Assembly: GCA_016714815.1 (NCBI GenBank) | Contig: JADKBZ010000005.1 | Location: 248,001 to 312,000, forward strand | Length of the DNA stretch: 64,000 nucleotides | Reading direction: 5' to 3' | Origin: Holophagales bacterium | GTDB lineage: Bacteria; Acidobacteriota; Thermoanaerobaculia; UBA5066 | Notes under the pieces: generated by a model | Database searches by the model: none | What the model saw: only the letters and a program-made list of their open reading frames with translations | Told to the model about the DNA's origin: nothing | In this document: positions 52,405 through 60,491 of the stretch, one piece after another | Layout of the letters: each line of letters begins with the position of its first letter | How positions within the stretch are numbered: position 1 is the first letter of the stretch | Program-made: the position numbers and the translations under genes

Positions 52405-54902
52405 GGCGCGTGCTGCGAGACGTTGAGGAGGATTCCGACCGCGACGAGGTCGGCCAGGAGGGCCGAGCCGCCGTAGGAGAGGAACGGCAGCGGGATCCCC
52501 TTCGTGGGGACGAGGGCGAGGACGACCGAGATGTTGACGAGCGCCTGGACGACGATCATCACCGTGAGGCCGACGCCGAGGAGCCGGCCGAAGGCGTCGG
52601 GAGCGTTCACGGCCGCGCGCATCCCGCGCGCGAAGAGCATCCCGAAGAGGCCGAGGATGAACGCGCAGCCGATGAGACCGAGCTCCTCGCCGACGATGGC
52701 GAAGATGAAGTCGGTGTAGGGGTACGGCAGGAAGAAGAGCTTCTGCTTGCCGTCGCCGAGGCCGAGGCCGGTGAGGCCGCCCGTCCCGACGGCGATGAGG
52801 GACTGGAGCGCCTGGTAGCCGGTTCCCTGCGCGTCCGACTCCGGGTGGAGGAAGGCGAGGATCCGGGCCCTGCGGTACGGGGCCGACCAGGCGTAGGCGA
52901 CGAGGGCGGGGAGTGCCAGGACCGCCGCCGTCGCGAACCAGCGAAACCGCAGGCCCGCGAAGAAGAGCATGGCGCCCGCGATCACGAAGTAGGAGACCGC
53001 CGTCCCGAAGTCGGGCTGGAGGAGGACGAGGCCGCCGAGGACGGCGAGAAGGCCCGCGACCGGCAGGAGAGTCCGCTTCACGTCGTCGAGCTGGCCCTCG
53101 CGCCGCGAGAGGAGCGCCGCCAGGGCGACGACGAGACCGATCTTGGCGAACTCGGAGGGCTGGACGGACTGCCCTCCGAAGACGATCCAGCGGCGCGTGC
53201 CGTTGATGGGCGACCGGAAGAGCACGAAGACGAGCGCCAGGACGACGAGACCCAGCATCGCGGAGACGAGGCGCGGGTCGGCGAGCCGGCGGTAGTCGAA
53301 CTTCATCGCGAGAAACGTCAGGACGCCGCCGAAGAGGAGAGCGATCGCCTGCTTGATGACGAAGTGGAGGGGCTGCGACGGGCCCCCCGCCGAGGGGAGG
53401 TAGATCTGCATCGCCGAGGCGCTGTAGATCATCAGGAGGCCCATCCCCACGAGCAGGACGACCGGCGCGAAGAGCAGACGGTCGACGGCGAGCTTGCGCG
53501 CCACGTCAGCTCCCCGCCTCGGGCAAGAGAGGACGAGGCCTTCGAAGGCTTCGCCCCGGTGCTCGTAGTTGCGGAACTGGTCGTAGGAGGCGCAGGCGGG
53601 AGAGAGGAGGACGACGTCCCCGGGCCGCCCCTCGGCGGCACCCACCTCGACCGCGCGGGCGATCGTCCCGGTCTCCTCGCACGGGACCGCGCCCGCCAGG
53701 GCCCGCATCACCGAAGGGCCCGCGGCCCCGACGGCGAGGACCTTCCTCGCCTTCTTCGAGACGAGCGGCCGGAGGCGGCGGAAGTCGTCCCCCTTGTCCT
53801 TCCCGCCGAGGATCACGAAGACGCTCCCGTCGGGGAACCCCTCCAGACTCTTCAGCGTCGCGTCGATGTTCGTCCCCTTCGAGTCGTTGTAGAAGGCGAC
53901 GCCGCCACGCGTCCTGACGAGGGCCGTCCGGTGCGGAAGGCCCCGGAACGTCCGGAACGTCCGGACGGCCGTCTCGGGAGTGACGCCGAGGGGGATCGTC
54001 GCCGCGAGCGCGGCGAGGGCGTTCTCTGCGTTGTGCGAGCCGGGGAGCTGGAGGTCCTCGCGTCTCGCGTAGACGCGAGGCCCCTTCCCGGTGGTGTCTG
54101 CGAGGAAGACGCCGTCCTTCAGCCACGCGCCGAGGGAGAGATCGCTCGTCCGGCTGAACGCGAGCTTTCGCGCCCGCGTCCGGATCCGGGCCACGAGCGG
54201 ATCGTCGGCGTTCAGGACCGCGACCTGCGCCTCGCCCTGGTTCTCGAAGATCCGGGCCTTGGCGGCGCCGTAGTCGTCGACGGAGCGATACCGGTCGAGG
54301 TGGTCGGGCGTCAGGTTCAGGTGGACCGCCACGTCGGGCGCAAACCGCCGGAGCCCCTCGAGCTGGAAGGACGAGAGCTCGACGACCCAGACCCGGCTCG
54401 GGGGCGGCAGCTCCCCGGCAGGCGAGCCGCCGTCCGCGGCGTAGTGGATCCACGGCGTGCCGAAGTTCCCGCAGGCGACCGCGTCGCGGCCGGCGTCGCG
54501 CAGGAGGGCCGCCGCCAGGGCCGTCGTCGTCGACTTCCCGTTCGTCCCGGTGATACCGACGACGAGCCCCGGGACGAGGCGGGACGCAAGCTCGACCTCA
54601 GCGATCACGGGGATGCCGGAGGCCCGCGCCACGTCGAGCACCGGCAGGGACATCGGAACGCCGGGCGAGACGACGCAGAGGTCGACTCCCGAGAGGAGCG
54701 ACGGCGGGTGCCCTCCGAGGACGAGCTCGAGGCTCTCTCCTTCGGGAAGCACGCCGAGCTTCTCCGCGGGCGCCGAGTCGGTCGCCACGACCGAGACGTC
54801 CCGCGCCAGGAGAGCCCGGATCGTCGCGGCCCCCGACCTGGCGAGGCCGAAGACGGCCACGCGGGAGACCTCGGGGAGGTCGGGTCCGAGGGAGAGGCTC
54901 AT
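52401..54902 (-). CDS. MurD-FtsW: apparent fusion of D-glutamate ligase and septal glycosyltransferase
   Basis: One 833-codon ORF. Residues 1-466 are a full MurD: VAVFGLARSGAATIRALL, ATP loop GITGTNGKSTTT (116-127), YNDSKGTNIDATLKSL, LLSPACASYDQFRNYEHRGE. From codon 467 (GTG 53504) it is a full FtsW: ARKLAVDRLLF, ten helices, PSEFAKIGLVVALAALLSRR, IVGEELGLIG and GIPLPFLSYGGSALL. Codon 467 is itself a normal ftsW start. If one base were added in the TCTCTTGCCC stretch near 53525, murD would end SLPEAGS-stop at 53506, just before that GTG. So it is either a true fusion or two genes joined by an indel. MurD acts in the cytoplasm, FtsW at the septal membrane. The start overlaps murE (ATGA). Confidence 0.85.
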   Translation of the reverse strand: MSLSLGPDLPEVSRVAVFGLARSGAATIRALLARDVSVVATDSAPAEKLGVLPEGESLELVLGGHPPSLLSGVDLCVVSPGVPMSLPVLDVARASGIPVIAEVELASRLVPGLVVGITGTNGKSTTTALAAALLRDAGRDAVACGNFGTPWIHYAADGGSPAGELPPPSRVWVVELSSFQLEGLRRFAPDVAVHLNLTPDHLDRYRSVDDYGAAKARIFENQGEAQVAVLNADDPLVARIRTRARKLAFSRTSDLSLGAWLKDGVFLADTTGKGPRVYARREDLQLPGSHNAENALAALAATIPLGVTPETAVRTFRTFRGLPHRTALVRTRGGVAFYNDSKGTNIDATLKSLEGFPDGSVFVILGGKDKGDDFRRLRPLVSKKARKVLAVGAAGPSVMRALAGAVPCEETGTIARAVEVGAAEGRPGDVVLLSPACASYDQFRNYEHRGEAFEGLVLSCPRRGADVARKLAVDRLLFAPVVLLVGMGLLMIYSASAMQIYLPSAGGPSQPLHFVIKQAIALLFGGVLTFLAMKFDYRRLADPRLVSAMLGLVVLALVFVLFRSPINGTRRWIVFGGQSVQPSEFAKIGLVVALAALLSRREGQLDDVKRTLLPVAGLLAVLGGLVLLQPDFGTAVSYFVIAGAMLFFAGLRFRWFATAAVLALPALVAYAWSAPYRRARILAFLHPESDAQGTGYQALQSLIAVGTGGLTGLGLGDGKQKLFFLPYPYTDFIFAIVGEELGLIGCAFILGLFGMLFARGMRAAVNAPDAFGRLLGVGLTVMIVVQALVNISVVLALVPTKGIPLPFLSYGGSALLADLVAVGILLNVSQHAP

Positions 54903-56410
54903 CCTTTCGTCTCCCCTCGCGCCTGCTCCAGCTGCGCGAGCGTTTCGCGGGCCACGAGCCTGTCGTCGAACGGCTCCTGCCGTCCGGCCGTCACCTGGTA
55001 CGTCTCGTGCCCCTTCCCGGCGAGGACGATCACGTCGCCCGGCCTGGCCCCCTCAAGCGCCCGGCCGATCGCCTCGCGCCGGTCCAGAACGACGAGCGCT
55101 TCGCGTCCGGCCTCTCGCGCGCCCGCAGCGACCTCGGAGGCGATGGTGCCGGGCGCCTCCGAGCGGGGGTTGTCCGAGGTGACGACGACGTGGTCGGCCA
55201 GCGCCGAGGCGATCCGCCCCATCTCGGGGCGCTTGCCACGGTCGCGGTCCCCGCCGCAGCCGAAGACCACGTGGAGAGCCCCGCCCCGCGAGGAGGCCAG
55301 GGAGCGCGTCGTCTTCAGGACCCCTTCGAGGGCGGCCGGCTTGTGGGCGTAGTCGACGAGAACGAGGAGGCCGAGCTCGTTCGGCACCTTCTCGAGGCGC
55401 CCCGGGACGGCCGAGACGGAGCCGAGCCGCGCGCCGATCTCGCCCGGAGGGAGTCCGAGCGCGAGGGCGGCCGTCGCGGCGGCGAGGAGGTTTTCGGCAT
55501 TGGGAGCGCCGAGGAGGGGCGAGCCGATCTCCACGATCTCCCCCGTCCCGTGGCGGACGACGCGGAGGGTGGTCCCTTCCGCCGAGGGGAGCACCTCGCC
55601 GGTGACGTCCGCCCCGGCGCCGGCCGCGAGGGAGAACGAGAGGGTCCGCTCCCTCGGCACCCTCTCGAGGAGCTTCCGGCCCCAGGCGTCGTCGGCATTG
55701 ATGACGGCGCGTCCGGCCGGCTTGAGGAGCGTGAAGAGCTTCGCCTTCTCCTCGAAGTAGGCCTCCATCGTCCCGTGGTCGTCGAGGTGATCCCGCGTGA
55801 GGTTCAGGAAGACCGCCACGTCGAAGCCGCACCCGGCGAGCCGCTCGAGCCAGAGCGCGTGAGAGGAGCACTCGAGCGTCGCGGCCGTGCCGCCCCATGC
55901 GACGAGGGCCGCGAGCATCGGCTGCAGTTCCGTCGCCTCGGGCGTCGTCCGCGAGGCGTCGAGAGTCCCTTCGGTTCCCTCTCCCCATCGGTAGACGAGA
56001 GTCCCGAAGAGGCCGCGCTTCGGATGCCGCCCGCCCAGGACCTCGTCGACGAGAAGCGTCGTGGTCGTCTTGCCGCTCGTTCCGGTCACTCCCGCCATCA
56101 CGAGCCGGCCGCTCGGATCGCCGGCGAGGCGCGCGGCGAGGAGGGCCGCGGCCCGCCGCGGATTCTCGACCTCGAGGTACGGCACCTCGATTCCGTCCGG
56201 AGCGGGAGCGGGGCCGAGGGCGGCCGGAGCGCCCGCGAGGACGGCCTCGGCGACGAACGCGCGGCCGTCGAGCTTCTTCCCCGGGAGGGCCGCGAACAGG
56301 ATCCCGGCCCCGGCACGGCGCGAGTCGTGCGTGAGGCCCCTCAGCTCCGGATCCCCCGGCGGCCCCACCTGCCGGTGAGGCAGCCCCTGGACGAGCGACG
56401 AGAGCTTCAC
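54899..56410 (-). CDS. murE: MurE, UDP-MurNAc-tripeptide synthetase
   Basis: 503 residues from GTG 56410, overlapping the ftsI stop (GTGA). Motifs: ITHDSR-type start (LRGLTHDSRRAGAGILFAAL), ATP loop GVTGTSGKTTTTLL, LNLTRDHLDDHGTMEAYFEE, VFGCGGDRDRGKRPEMG and TSDNPRSEAP. DNPR is the motif of enzymes that add meso-diaminopimelate, so the peptidoglycan is probably DAP type. A longer open frame to 58576 is mostly shadow of ftsI. Confidence 0.95.
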   Translation of the reverse strand: MKLSSLVQGLPHRQVGPPGDPELRGLTHDSRRAGAGILFAALPGKKLDGRAFVAEAVLAGAPAALGPAPAPDGIEVPYLEVENPRRAAALLAARLAGDPSGRLVMAGVTGTSGKTTTTLLVDEVLGGRHPKRGLFGTLVYRWGEGTEGTLDASRTTPEATELQPMLAALVAWGGTAATLECSSHALWLERLAGCGFDVAVFLNLTRDHLDDHGTMEAYFEEKAKLFTLLKPAGRAVINADDAWGRKLLERVPRERTLSFSLAAGAGADVTGEVLPSAEGTTLRVVRHGTGEIVEIGSPLLGAPNAENLLAAATAALALGLPPGEIGARLGSVSAVPGRLEKVPNELGLLVLVDYAHKPAALEGVLKTTRSLASSRGGALHVVFGCGGDRDRGKRPEMGRIASALADHVVVTSDNPRSEAPGTIASEVAAGAREAGREALVVLDRREAIGRALEGARPGDVIVLAGKGHETYQVTAGRQEPFDDRLVARETLAQLEQARGETKG

Positions 56411-58512
56411 GGTTCGAGCGCCTCCGTCGGGCGGGCGTAGGGGAAAGAGCGAAGCGAGACGTCGTTCACCGGCGGCTCGAACGAGAGGGTGAGCCGGACG
56501 ACTCCGCCGCGCAGGAGCGCCGTCCCCGCGGCCGGCTCCTGGCCGACGACGAATCCGTGCCCCGCGAGCTTCACCGTGAACCCGCGCTGCGCCAGCTCCT
56601 GGACGGCCTCCCGGGCGGGCCGGCCGGCCAGGTCGGGAACGCGCCTCTCGCCCGCGCCGAGGAGCTCGGGATTCTCGGGCGCCGCCGGCTCCCTGAGGGC
56701 CGCCGGAAGGAGCCCCGACGGCAGCGCTCCCGTCGCCGGCCTGGCCCCGCGGGACAGGTCGGCCGTCAGGATCGAGGGCGTCACGCGGTCTTCCGCCGGG
56801 AGCCCCGGCTCGCCGAGGATGCGCATCATCTCGGCGCCCAGCACCGCGAAGACGGGCGCAGCGACGTCGCCTCCGTAGGTCTTCCCGCGGGGCTCGTCGA
56901 CGAGAACGCCGATGACGACCCGCGGACGGTCGGCCGGAAGGAACCCGTAGAACGAGCCGACGTAGCGGTCGGACGAGTAGCCGGCGCCCGGGATCGCCTT
57001 CTGGGCCGTTCCGGTCTTCCCGGCGACGGCGAAGCCGGGCACGGCCGCCTTCTTCCCCGTCCCGGCCTCGACGACCTTCACCAGGAGACGGCGCATCGCC
57101 GTGGCGGTCCGCTCCGAGATCACGCGCGGCCCGGCAGGCGGAGACCGGCGCTCGGGCGCCGAGCCGGGGCGCGAGATCTCGGCGACGAGGTAGGGCGTCG
57201 GGAGAGTGCCGCCGTTGGCGATGGCGGCGAAGGCGCGCGCGAGTTGGAGGGCGTTGACGCCGATCTCCTGACCGAACGACATGGTCGGAAGCGAGAGCGC
57301 GCTCCACGCCGACGGATCGCGAAAGAGGCCTCCGTTCTCGCCCTCGAGATCGACGCCGGACTTCTGGCCGAAGCCGAACGCACGGACCGCGCGGTGGAAG
57401 GCGGCCTTCCCCATGCCGAGCCCGATGTGGGCCGCTCCGACGTTCGAGGAGTGCGCGAGAACGTCGACGAGGGGGAGGGCGCCCCAGGCGGCCCGGCCGT
57501 GCTCGTGGATCGTCGTCCGGCCGATCGTGAGCGTGCCTCCGCCGCAATCGACGATGTCGTCGGGGCCGATCGTTCCGGCTTCGATCGCCGCCGCGGCGGT
57601 GATGACCTTGAACGTGGAGCCGGGCTCGTAGGCGTCGGCGATCGGCCGGCAGCGGCGGGCCTCGGCGGAGGCGTCGGCCCAGCTGTTCGGGTTGAACGTC
57701 GGGACGGAGGCCATCACGAGGATCTCCCCCGTCTGCGGGTCGAGGACGATGGCCGAGGCGGCCCGGGCGTTCGTCTCCTCCCTCATCTTCGCGAGCTCCC
57801 GCTCGGCGAGGTGCTGGAGACCGGCGTGGATCGTGAGGCGCAGGGAGGCCCCTTCGACCCCGTCGTTCGCCCTCGGGCCCGCGCCGTCCGCTGCGCCGGG
57901 CTGGATGGAGTACGAGCGCTGGGCCGCGTCGCGCAGTACCGTCACGCGCGCCGGCCGGCCGCGCACCTCGCTGTCCCAGCGGTGCTCCAGCCCCCCGAGG
58001 CCCTGGCTGTCGCTCCCGACGTAACCGACGACGGAGGCGGCGAGGGATCCCTCCGGGTACTGGCGCGCCGATTCCTTCAGGAGCCTCACCCCCGGCAGGG
58101 AGCGCCGCTTCACGGCGAGGGCGGTCTGCTCGTCGACGCGGCGGGCGACCCAGACGAAATCCCGTTCGCGGTCGGAGAGCCTGCGGCGCAGCTCGCCGGC
58201 AGGCTGCTTCACGAGCGGGGCGAGGGCCCGGGCGACGAGATCGGGGTCGTCGATGTCGGACGGTATGGCGAAGACCGATTCCACCGCGGTCGTCACGGCG
58301 AGAGGCCGCCCGTCGCGGTCCACGATCGCGCCACGGCGCGGCGCCAGCTCGACGGTCCTTTCCTGCTGCTTCTTCGCCCGGCGCACGAACTCGGCGTGCC
58401 GGAAGATCTGGAGCTCTCCGAGCCGCCCCAGAAGGACGAGGATCCAGACGACGGCGAAGCCGACGAGGATGTAGGCCCGGCGGACGGAGGCCCGTCCCGG
58501 CGCGGCGTTCAG
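56407..58512 (-). CDS. ftsI: FtsI/PBP3, septal peptidoglycan transpeptidase with PASTA domain
   Basis: 701 residues if read from CTG 58512. That start overlaps the ftsL stop (CTGA), has GAGGAGG 5 bases upstream, and is the only one that includes the membrane anchor YILVGFAVVWILVLLGRLGE. The first standard start, GTG 58386, would remove the anchor. The transpeptidase has the PBP dimerisation domain, active serine in EPGSTFK (about 299), SSN, and KTGTAQK. A C-terminal PASTA-like domain (RVPDLAGRPAREAVQELAQR) is present. It cross-links septal peptidoglycan with FtsW. Confidence 0.9.
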   Translation of the reverse strand: MNAAPGRASVRRAYILVGFAVVWILVLLGRLGELQIFRHAEFVRRAKKQQERTVELAPRRGAIVDRDGRPLAVTTAVESVFAIPSDIDDPDLVARALAPLVKQPAGELRRRLSDRERDFVWVARRVDEQTALAVKRRSLPGVRLLKESARQYPEGSLAASVVGYVGSDSQGLGGLEHRWDSEVRGRPARVTVLRDAAQRSYSIQPGAADGAGPRANDGVEGASLRLTIHAGLQHLAERELAKMREETNARAASAIVLDPQTGEILVMASVPTFNPNSWADASAEARRCRPIADAYEPGSTFKVITAAAAIEAGTIGPDDIVDCGGGTLTIGRTTIHEHGRAAWGALPLVDVLAHSSNVGAAHIGLGMGKAAFHRAVRAFGFGQKSGVDLEGENGGLFRDPSAWSALSLPTMSFGQEIGVNALQLARAFAAIANGGTLPTPYLVAEISRPGSAPERRSPPAGPRVISERTATAMRRLLVKVVEAGTGKKAAVPGFAVAGKTGTAQKAIPGAGYSSDRYVGSFYGFLPADRPRVVIGVLVDEPRGKTYGGDVAAPVFAVLGAEMMRILGEPGLPAEDRVTPSILTADLSRGARPATGALPSGLLPAALREPAAPENPELLGAGERRVPDLAGRPAREAVQELAQRGFTVKLAGHGFVVGQEPAAGTALLRGGVVRLTLSFEPPVNDVSLRSFPYARPTEALEP

Positions 58513-58937
58513 AAGCCCTCCTCGGTCCGGACCGGAGAGGGCGGCCCCTGCGTCTCGGCGCCGGCGGGCCTGGCATCGGCGGCCAGCTGGGGCGGCGTTC
58601 CGGCCGGACCGTCCTTCACGAAGACGACCTGGCCGCGGGCGGGCGTCACGAGGCCGAGGCGGTCCCGCGCCACGCCCTCCACCCGGGAGAGGGCGGAGAT
58701 CCGTGCGCGCTCCATCTCGAGCTGGCGCTGGCGCTCCACGAGCGTCTCCTTCTGTTTCTGCAGGCGCTCGATCTGGTACCCGAGCTGGAAGGTCTCGAGG
58801 TTCGTCCAGATGGCGGCGAAGAGCACCGCCATCGGCGGCAGCGGCGAGAGGACGAGCGCGAGGAGCTCCCGGGTCCGCCGTCGGTCAGGCTCGCGGACGA
58901 GGTAGACGTTCTCGACGGGGCGGCGGACGGTGTACAC
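58509..58937 (-). CDS. ftsL: FtsL-like division protein
   Basis: 142 residues from GTG 58937. A basic N-terminus (RRRTRELLALVLSPLPP), one membrane helix (about 24-45) and a leucine-zipper-like coiled coil (YQIERLQKQKETLVERQRQL) then a DRLGLVTP-type ending, as in FtsL/DivIC proteins. Sequence conservation in this family is low; position between rsmH and ftsI supports the call. Confidence 0.85.
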   Translation of the reverse strand: MYTVRRPVENVYLVREPDRRRTRELLALVLSPLPPMAVLFAAIWTNLETFQLGYQIERLQKQKETLVERQRQLEMERARISALSRVEGVARDRLGLVTPARGQVVFVKDGPAGTPPQLAADARPAGAETQGPPSPVRTEEGF

Positions 58938-58943
58938 GGCCCC

Positions 58944-59897
58944 TCAGCCGGACCTCGGAGGCCCGGGGACGATCCGTTCCGCCACGCGCATCCGCGCCGA
59001 TCGCGCGCGCCGGTTCTCGAAGACCTCTTCGGGCGTCGGGCGGACCGGTTTCTTGGTGAGGAGGGCGAGGACCCGGCGGCGCGAGCAGACGCAGACCGGG
59101 AACGAGGGCGGGCAGCTGCAGCCGGCCGAGCGCTCCCGGAAGGTGTCCTTGACGATCCGGTCCTCCAGCGAGTGGTACGACAGGACGGCGAGGCGCGCGC
59201 CGAGGGAAAGGCGCGCTATGGCGTCGTCGAGGAACCGACCCAGCTCGACGAGCTCGCGGTTCGTGGCGATGCGCAGGGCCTGGAAGACGCGCGTCGCCGG
59301 ATCGCGTCCTTCCTCGCGCCGGCCGCCGATCGCCTTCGCGACGAGGCTCCGAAGCTCGGCCGTCGTCCGGATCGGGGCCGTCTCGCGCGCCTTCACGATC
59401 GCCCGGGCGACCGCCCGGGAGCGGGGCTCCTCGCCGTATTCGAAAAAGATCGTCGCCAGCTCCTCGGCGGTCCGCTCGGCGACGAGGTCGGCGGCGGTCG
59501 GGCCCGAGGCGCCCATTCTCATGTCGAGCGGTCCGTCCTTCATGAATGAGAACCCTCGCTCGGCCTTGTCGAGCTGCATCGAGGAGACGCCGAGGTCGGC
59601 CAGGACGCCGTCCACTTCGTGGAGCCCCAGCCGGTCGAGGTGGAGAGCGAGCTCCTCGTGGCGCCCCTCCACCGCGACGAAACGGTCGCCGAAACGCGCG
59701 AGGCGTTCCGACGCGAGAACGAGGGCTTCCGGGTCGCGATCGATCCCGACGAGCCGGACGCCGTCGCTGGCGGCGAGGATCGCCTCGGCGTGCCCGCCGA
59801 GGCCGAGCGTGGCATCGACGTAGACGCCGCCGCGCCCGGGCCGAAGCGCTTCGAGGACCTCTCGGAGGAGGACGGGGACGTGCACGGGCAGCTCCAC
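58944..59897 (-). CDS. rsmH: RsmH, 16S rRNA (cytosine-1402 N4) methyltransferase
   Basis: 317 residues from GTG 59897. HVPVLLREVLEALRP start, SAM-binding VDATLGLGGHAEAIL, LGVSSMQLDKAERGFSFMKD, VFQALRIATNRELVEL and YHSLEDRIVKDTFRE are diagnostic. It methylates the decoding-site cytosine of 16S rRNA. Second gene after mraZ, 12 nt downstream. A CxC-rich segment (GCSCPPSFPVCVCSRRR) near the end is common in the family. Confidence 0.95.
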   Translation of the reverse strand: MELPVHVPVLLREVLEALRPGRGGVYVDATLGLGGHAEAILAASDGVRLVGIDRDPEALVLASERLARFGDRFVAVEGRHEELALHLDRLGLHEVDGVLADLGVSSMQLDKAERGFSFMKDGPLDMRMGASGPTAADLVAERTAEELATIFFEYGEEPRSRAVARAIVKARETAPIRTTAELRSLVAKAIGGRREEGRDPATRVFQALRIATNRELVELGRFLDDAIARLSLGARLAVLSYHSLEDRIVKDTFRERSAGCSCPPSFPVCVCSRRRVLALLTKKPVRPTPEEVFENRRARSARMRVAERIVPGPPRSG

Positions 59898-59909
59898 GGC
59901 GCCTCGGCG

Positions 59910-60353
59910 TCAGAGAGTGCGGGCCAGATCGTCGTAATCCTCATCGGTGATCGGCGCGGCGGCGAGGGCAGCGAAGTGGCGGGCCTTGTCGACCACCTTG
60001 AGCGAGTCGGGCTGCGCGAGGACGAGGACCTCGGCGCCGATTCCGGACGTTTCGCGCAGCAGGGCGGGAATCAGGAGGCGGCCCTGCCCGTCCATCTGGA
60101 CCGTCTGGCCGAACGTGTTGTAGCGCTCGAGGAACTTCGTGCGACCGCGGTGGACGAACGGGAGCGCCGCGAGCTTCGCTTCGAGAGCCGCCCAGATCGG
60201 CAGCGGATAGACGAGAATCTCGATACCCGTGATCGACGTGACGAAGAACTCCCCGCCGCCGGCCGCCTCGATGGGCTCGCGGAACTTCGCCGGGACCTTG
60301 AATCGGCCCTTCTCGTCGACTGTCGACTCGGCACTTCCGCGAAGGTGTTCCAT
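59910..60353 (-). CDS. mraZ: MraZ, dcw-cluster transcription regulator
   Basis: 147 residues with two SpoVT/AbrB-like halves: STVDEKGRFKVPAKFREPIE and QMDGQGRLLIPALLRE. MraZ oligomers bind arrays of short direct repeats upstream of their own gene and repress the dcw operon. Such an array is present at 60401-60440. ATG 60353 starts the cluster. Confidence 0.95.
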   Translation of the reverse strand: MEHLRGSAESTVDEKGRFKVPAKFREPIEAAGGGEFFVTSITGIEILVYPLPIWAALEAKLAALPFVHRGRTKFLERYNTFGQTVQMDGQGRLLIPALLRETSGIGAEVLVLAQPDSLKVVDKARHFAALAAAPITDEDYDDLARTL

Positions 60354-60397
60354 CTGTCGTTTCCGGAAAAAGGGGCGGTCGGGGCGACCGGGGCATC

Positions 60398-60426
60398 CTT
60401 ATACGCCCACGAACGACCACTGTTAA
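60398..60426 (-). promoter_or_regulatory. Sigma-70-like promoter of the dcw cluster
   Basis: On the minus strand -35 TTAACA (60421-60426), a 17-bp spacer and -10 TATAAG (60398-60403), 45 bp from the mraZ ATG. Both hexamers are close to consensus and overlap the MraZ boxes. Confidence 0.7.
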
Positions 60427-60440
60427 CCACTTTTTCCCAC
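60401..60440 (-). promoter_or_regulatory. MraZ operator: four GTGG boxes at 10-bp spacing
   Basis: On the minus strand four consecutive 10-mers each begin with GTGG: GTGGGAAAAA, GTGGTTAACA, GTGGTCGTTC and GTGGGCGTAT. The exact 10-bp period places them on one face of the helix. Known MraZ operators are three or more such repeats upstream of mraZ. The array covers the spacer and -35 element, which fits repression. Confidence 0.8.
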
Positions 60441-60491
60441 ACGGAGTATCCGCCCCCGTTTCTTTGCGCGTCAAGGAGAAAGGTCCGCTCG

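Noticed and set aside
45175..52476. 2433-codon open frame on the plus strand antisense to ftsZ, ftsA, ftsQ, murC and the hybrid kinase
   Set aside because: Composition is Arg/Gly/Asp/Glu/Pro-rich with no domain; it mirrors the codon bias of well-identified genes on the other strand.
52410..55352. 980-codon plus-strand frame antisense to murD-ftsW and murE
   Set aside because: Charged low-complexity text with no motif; shadow of conserved Mur and FtsW genes.
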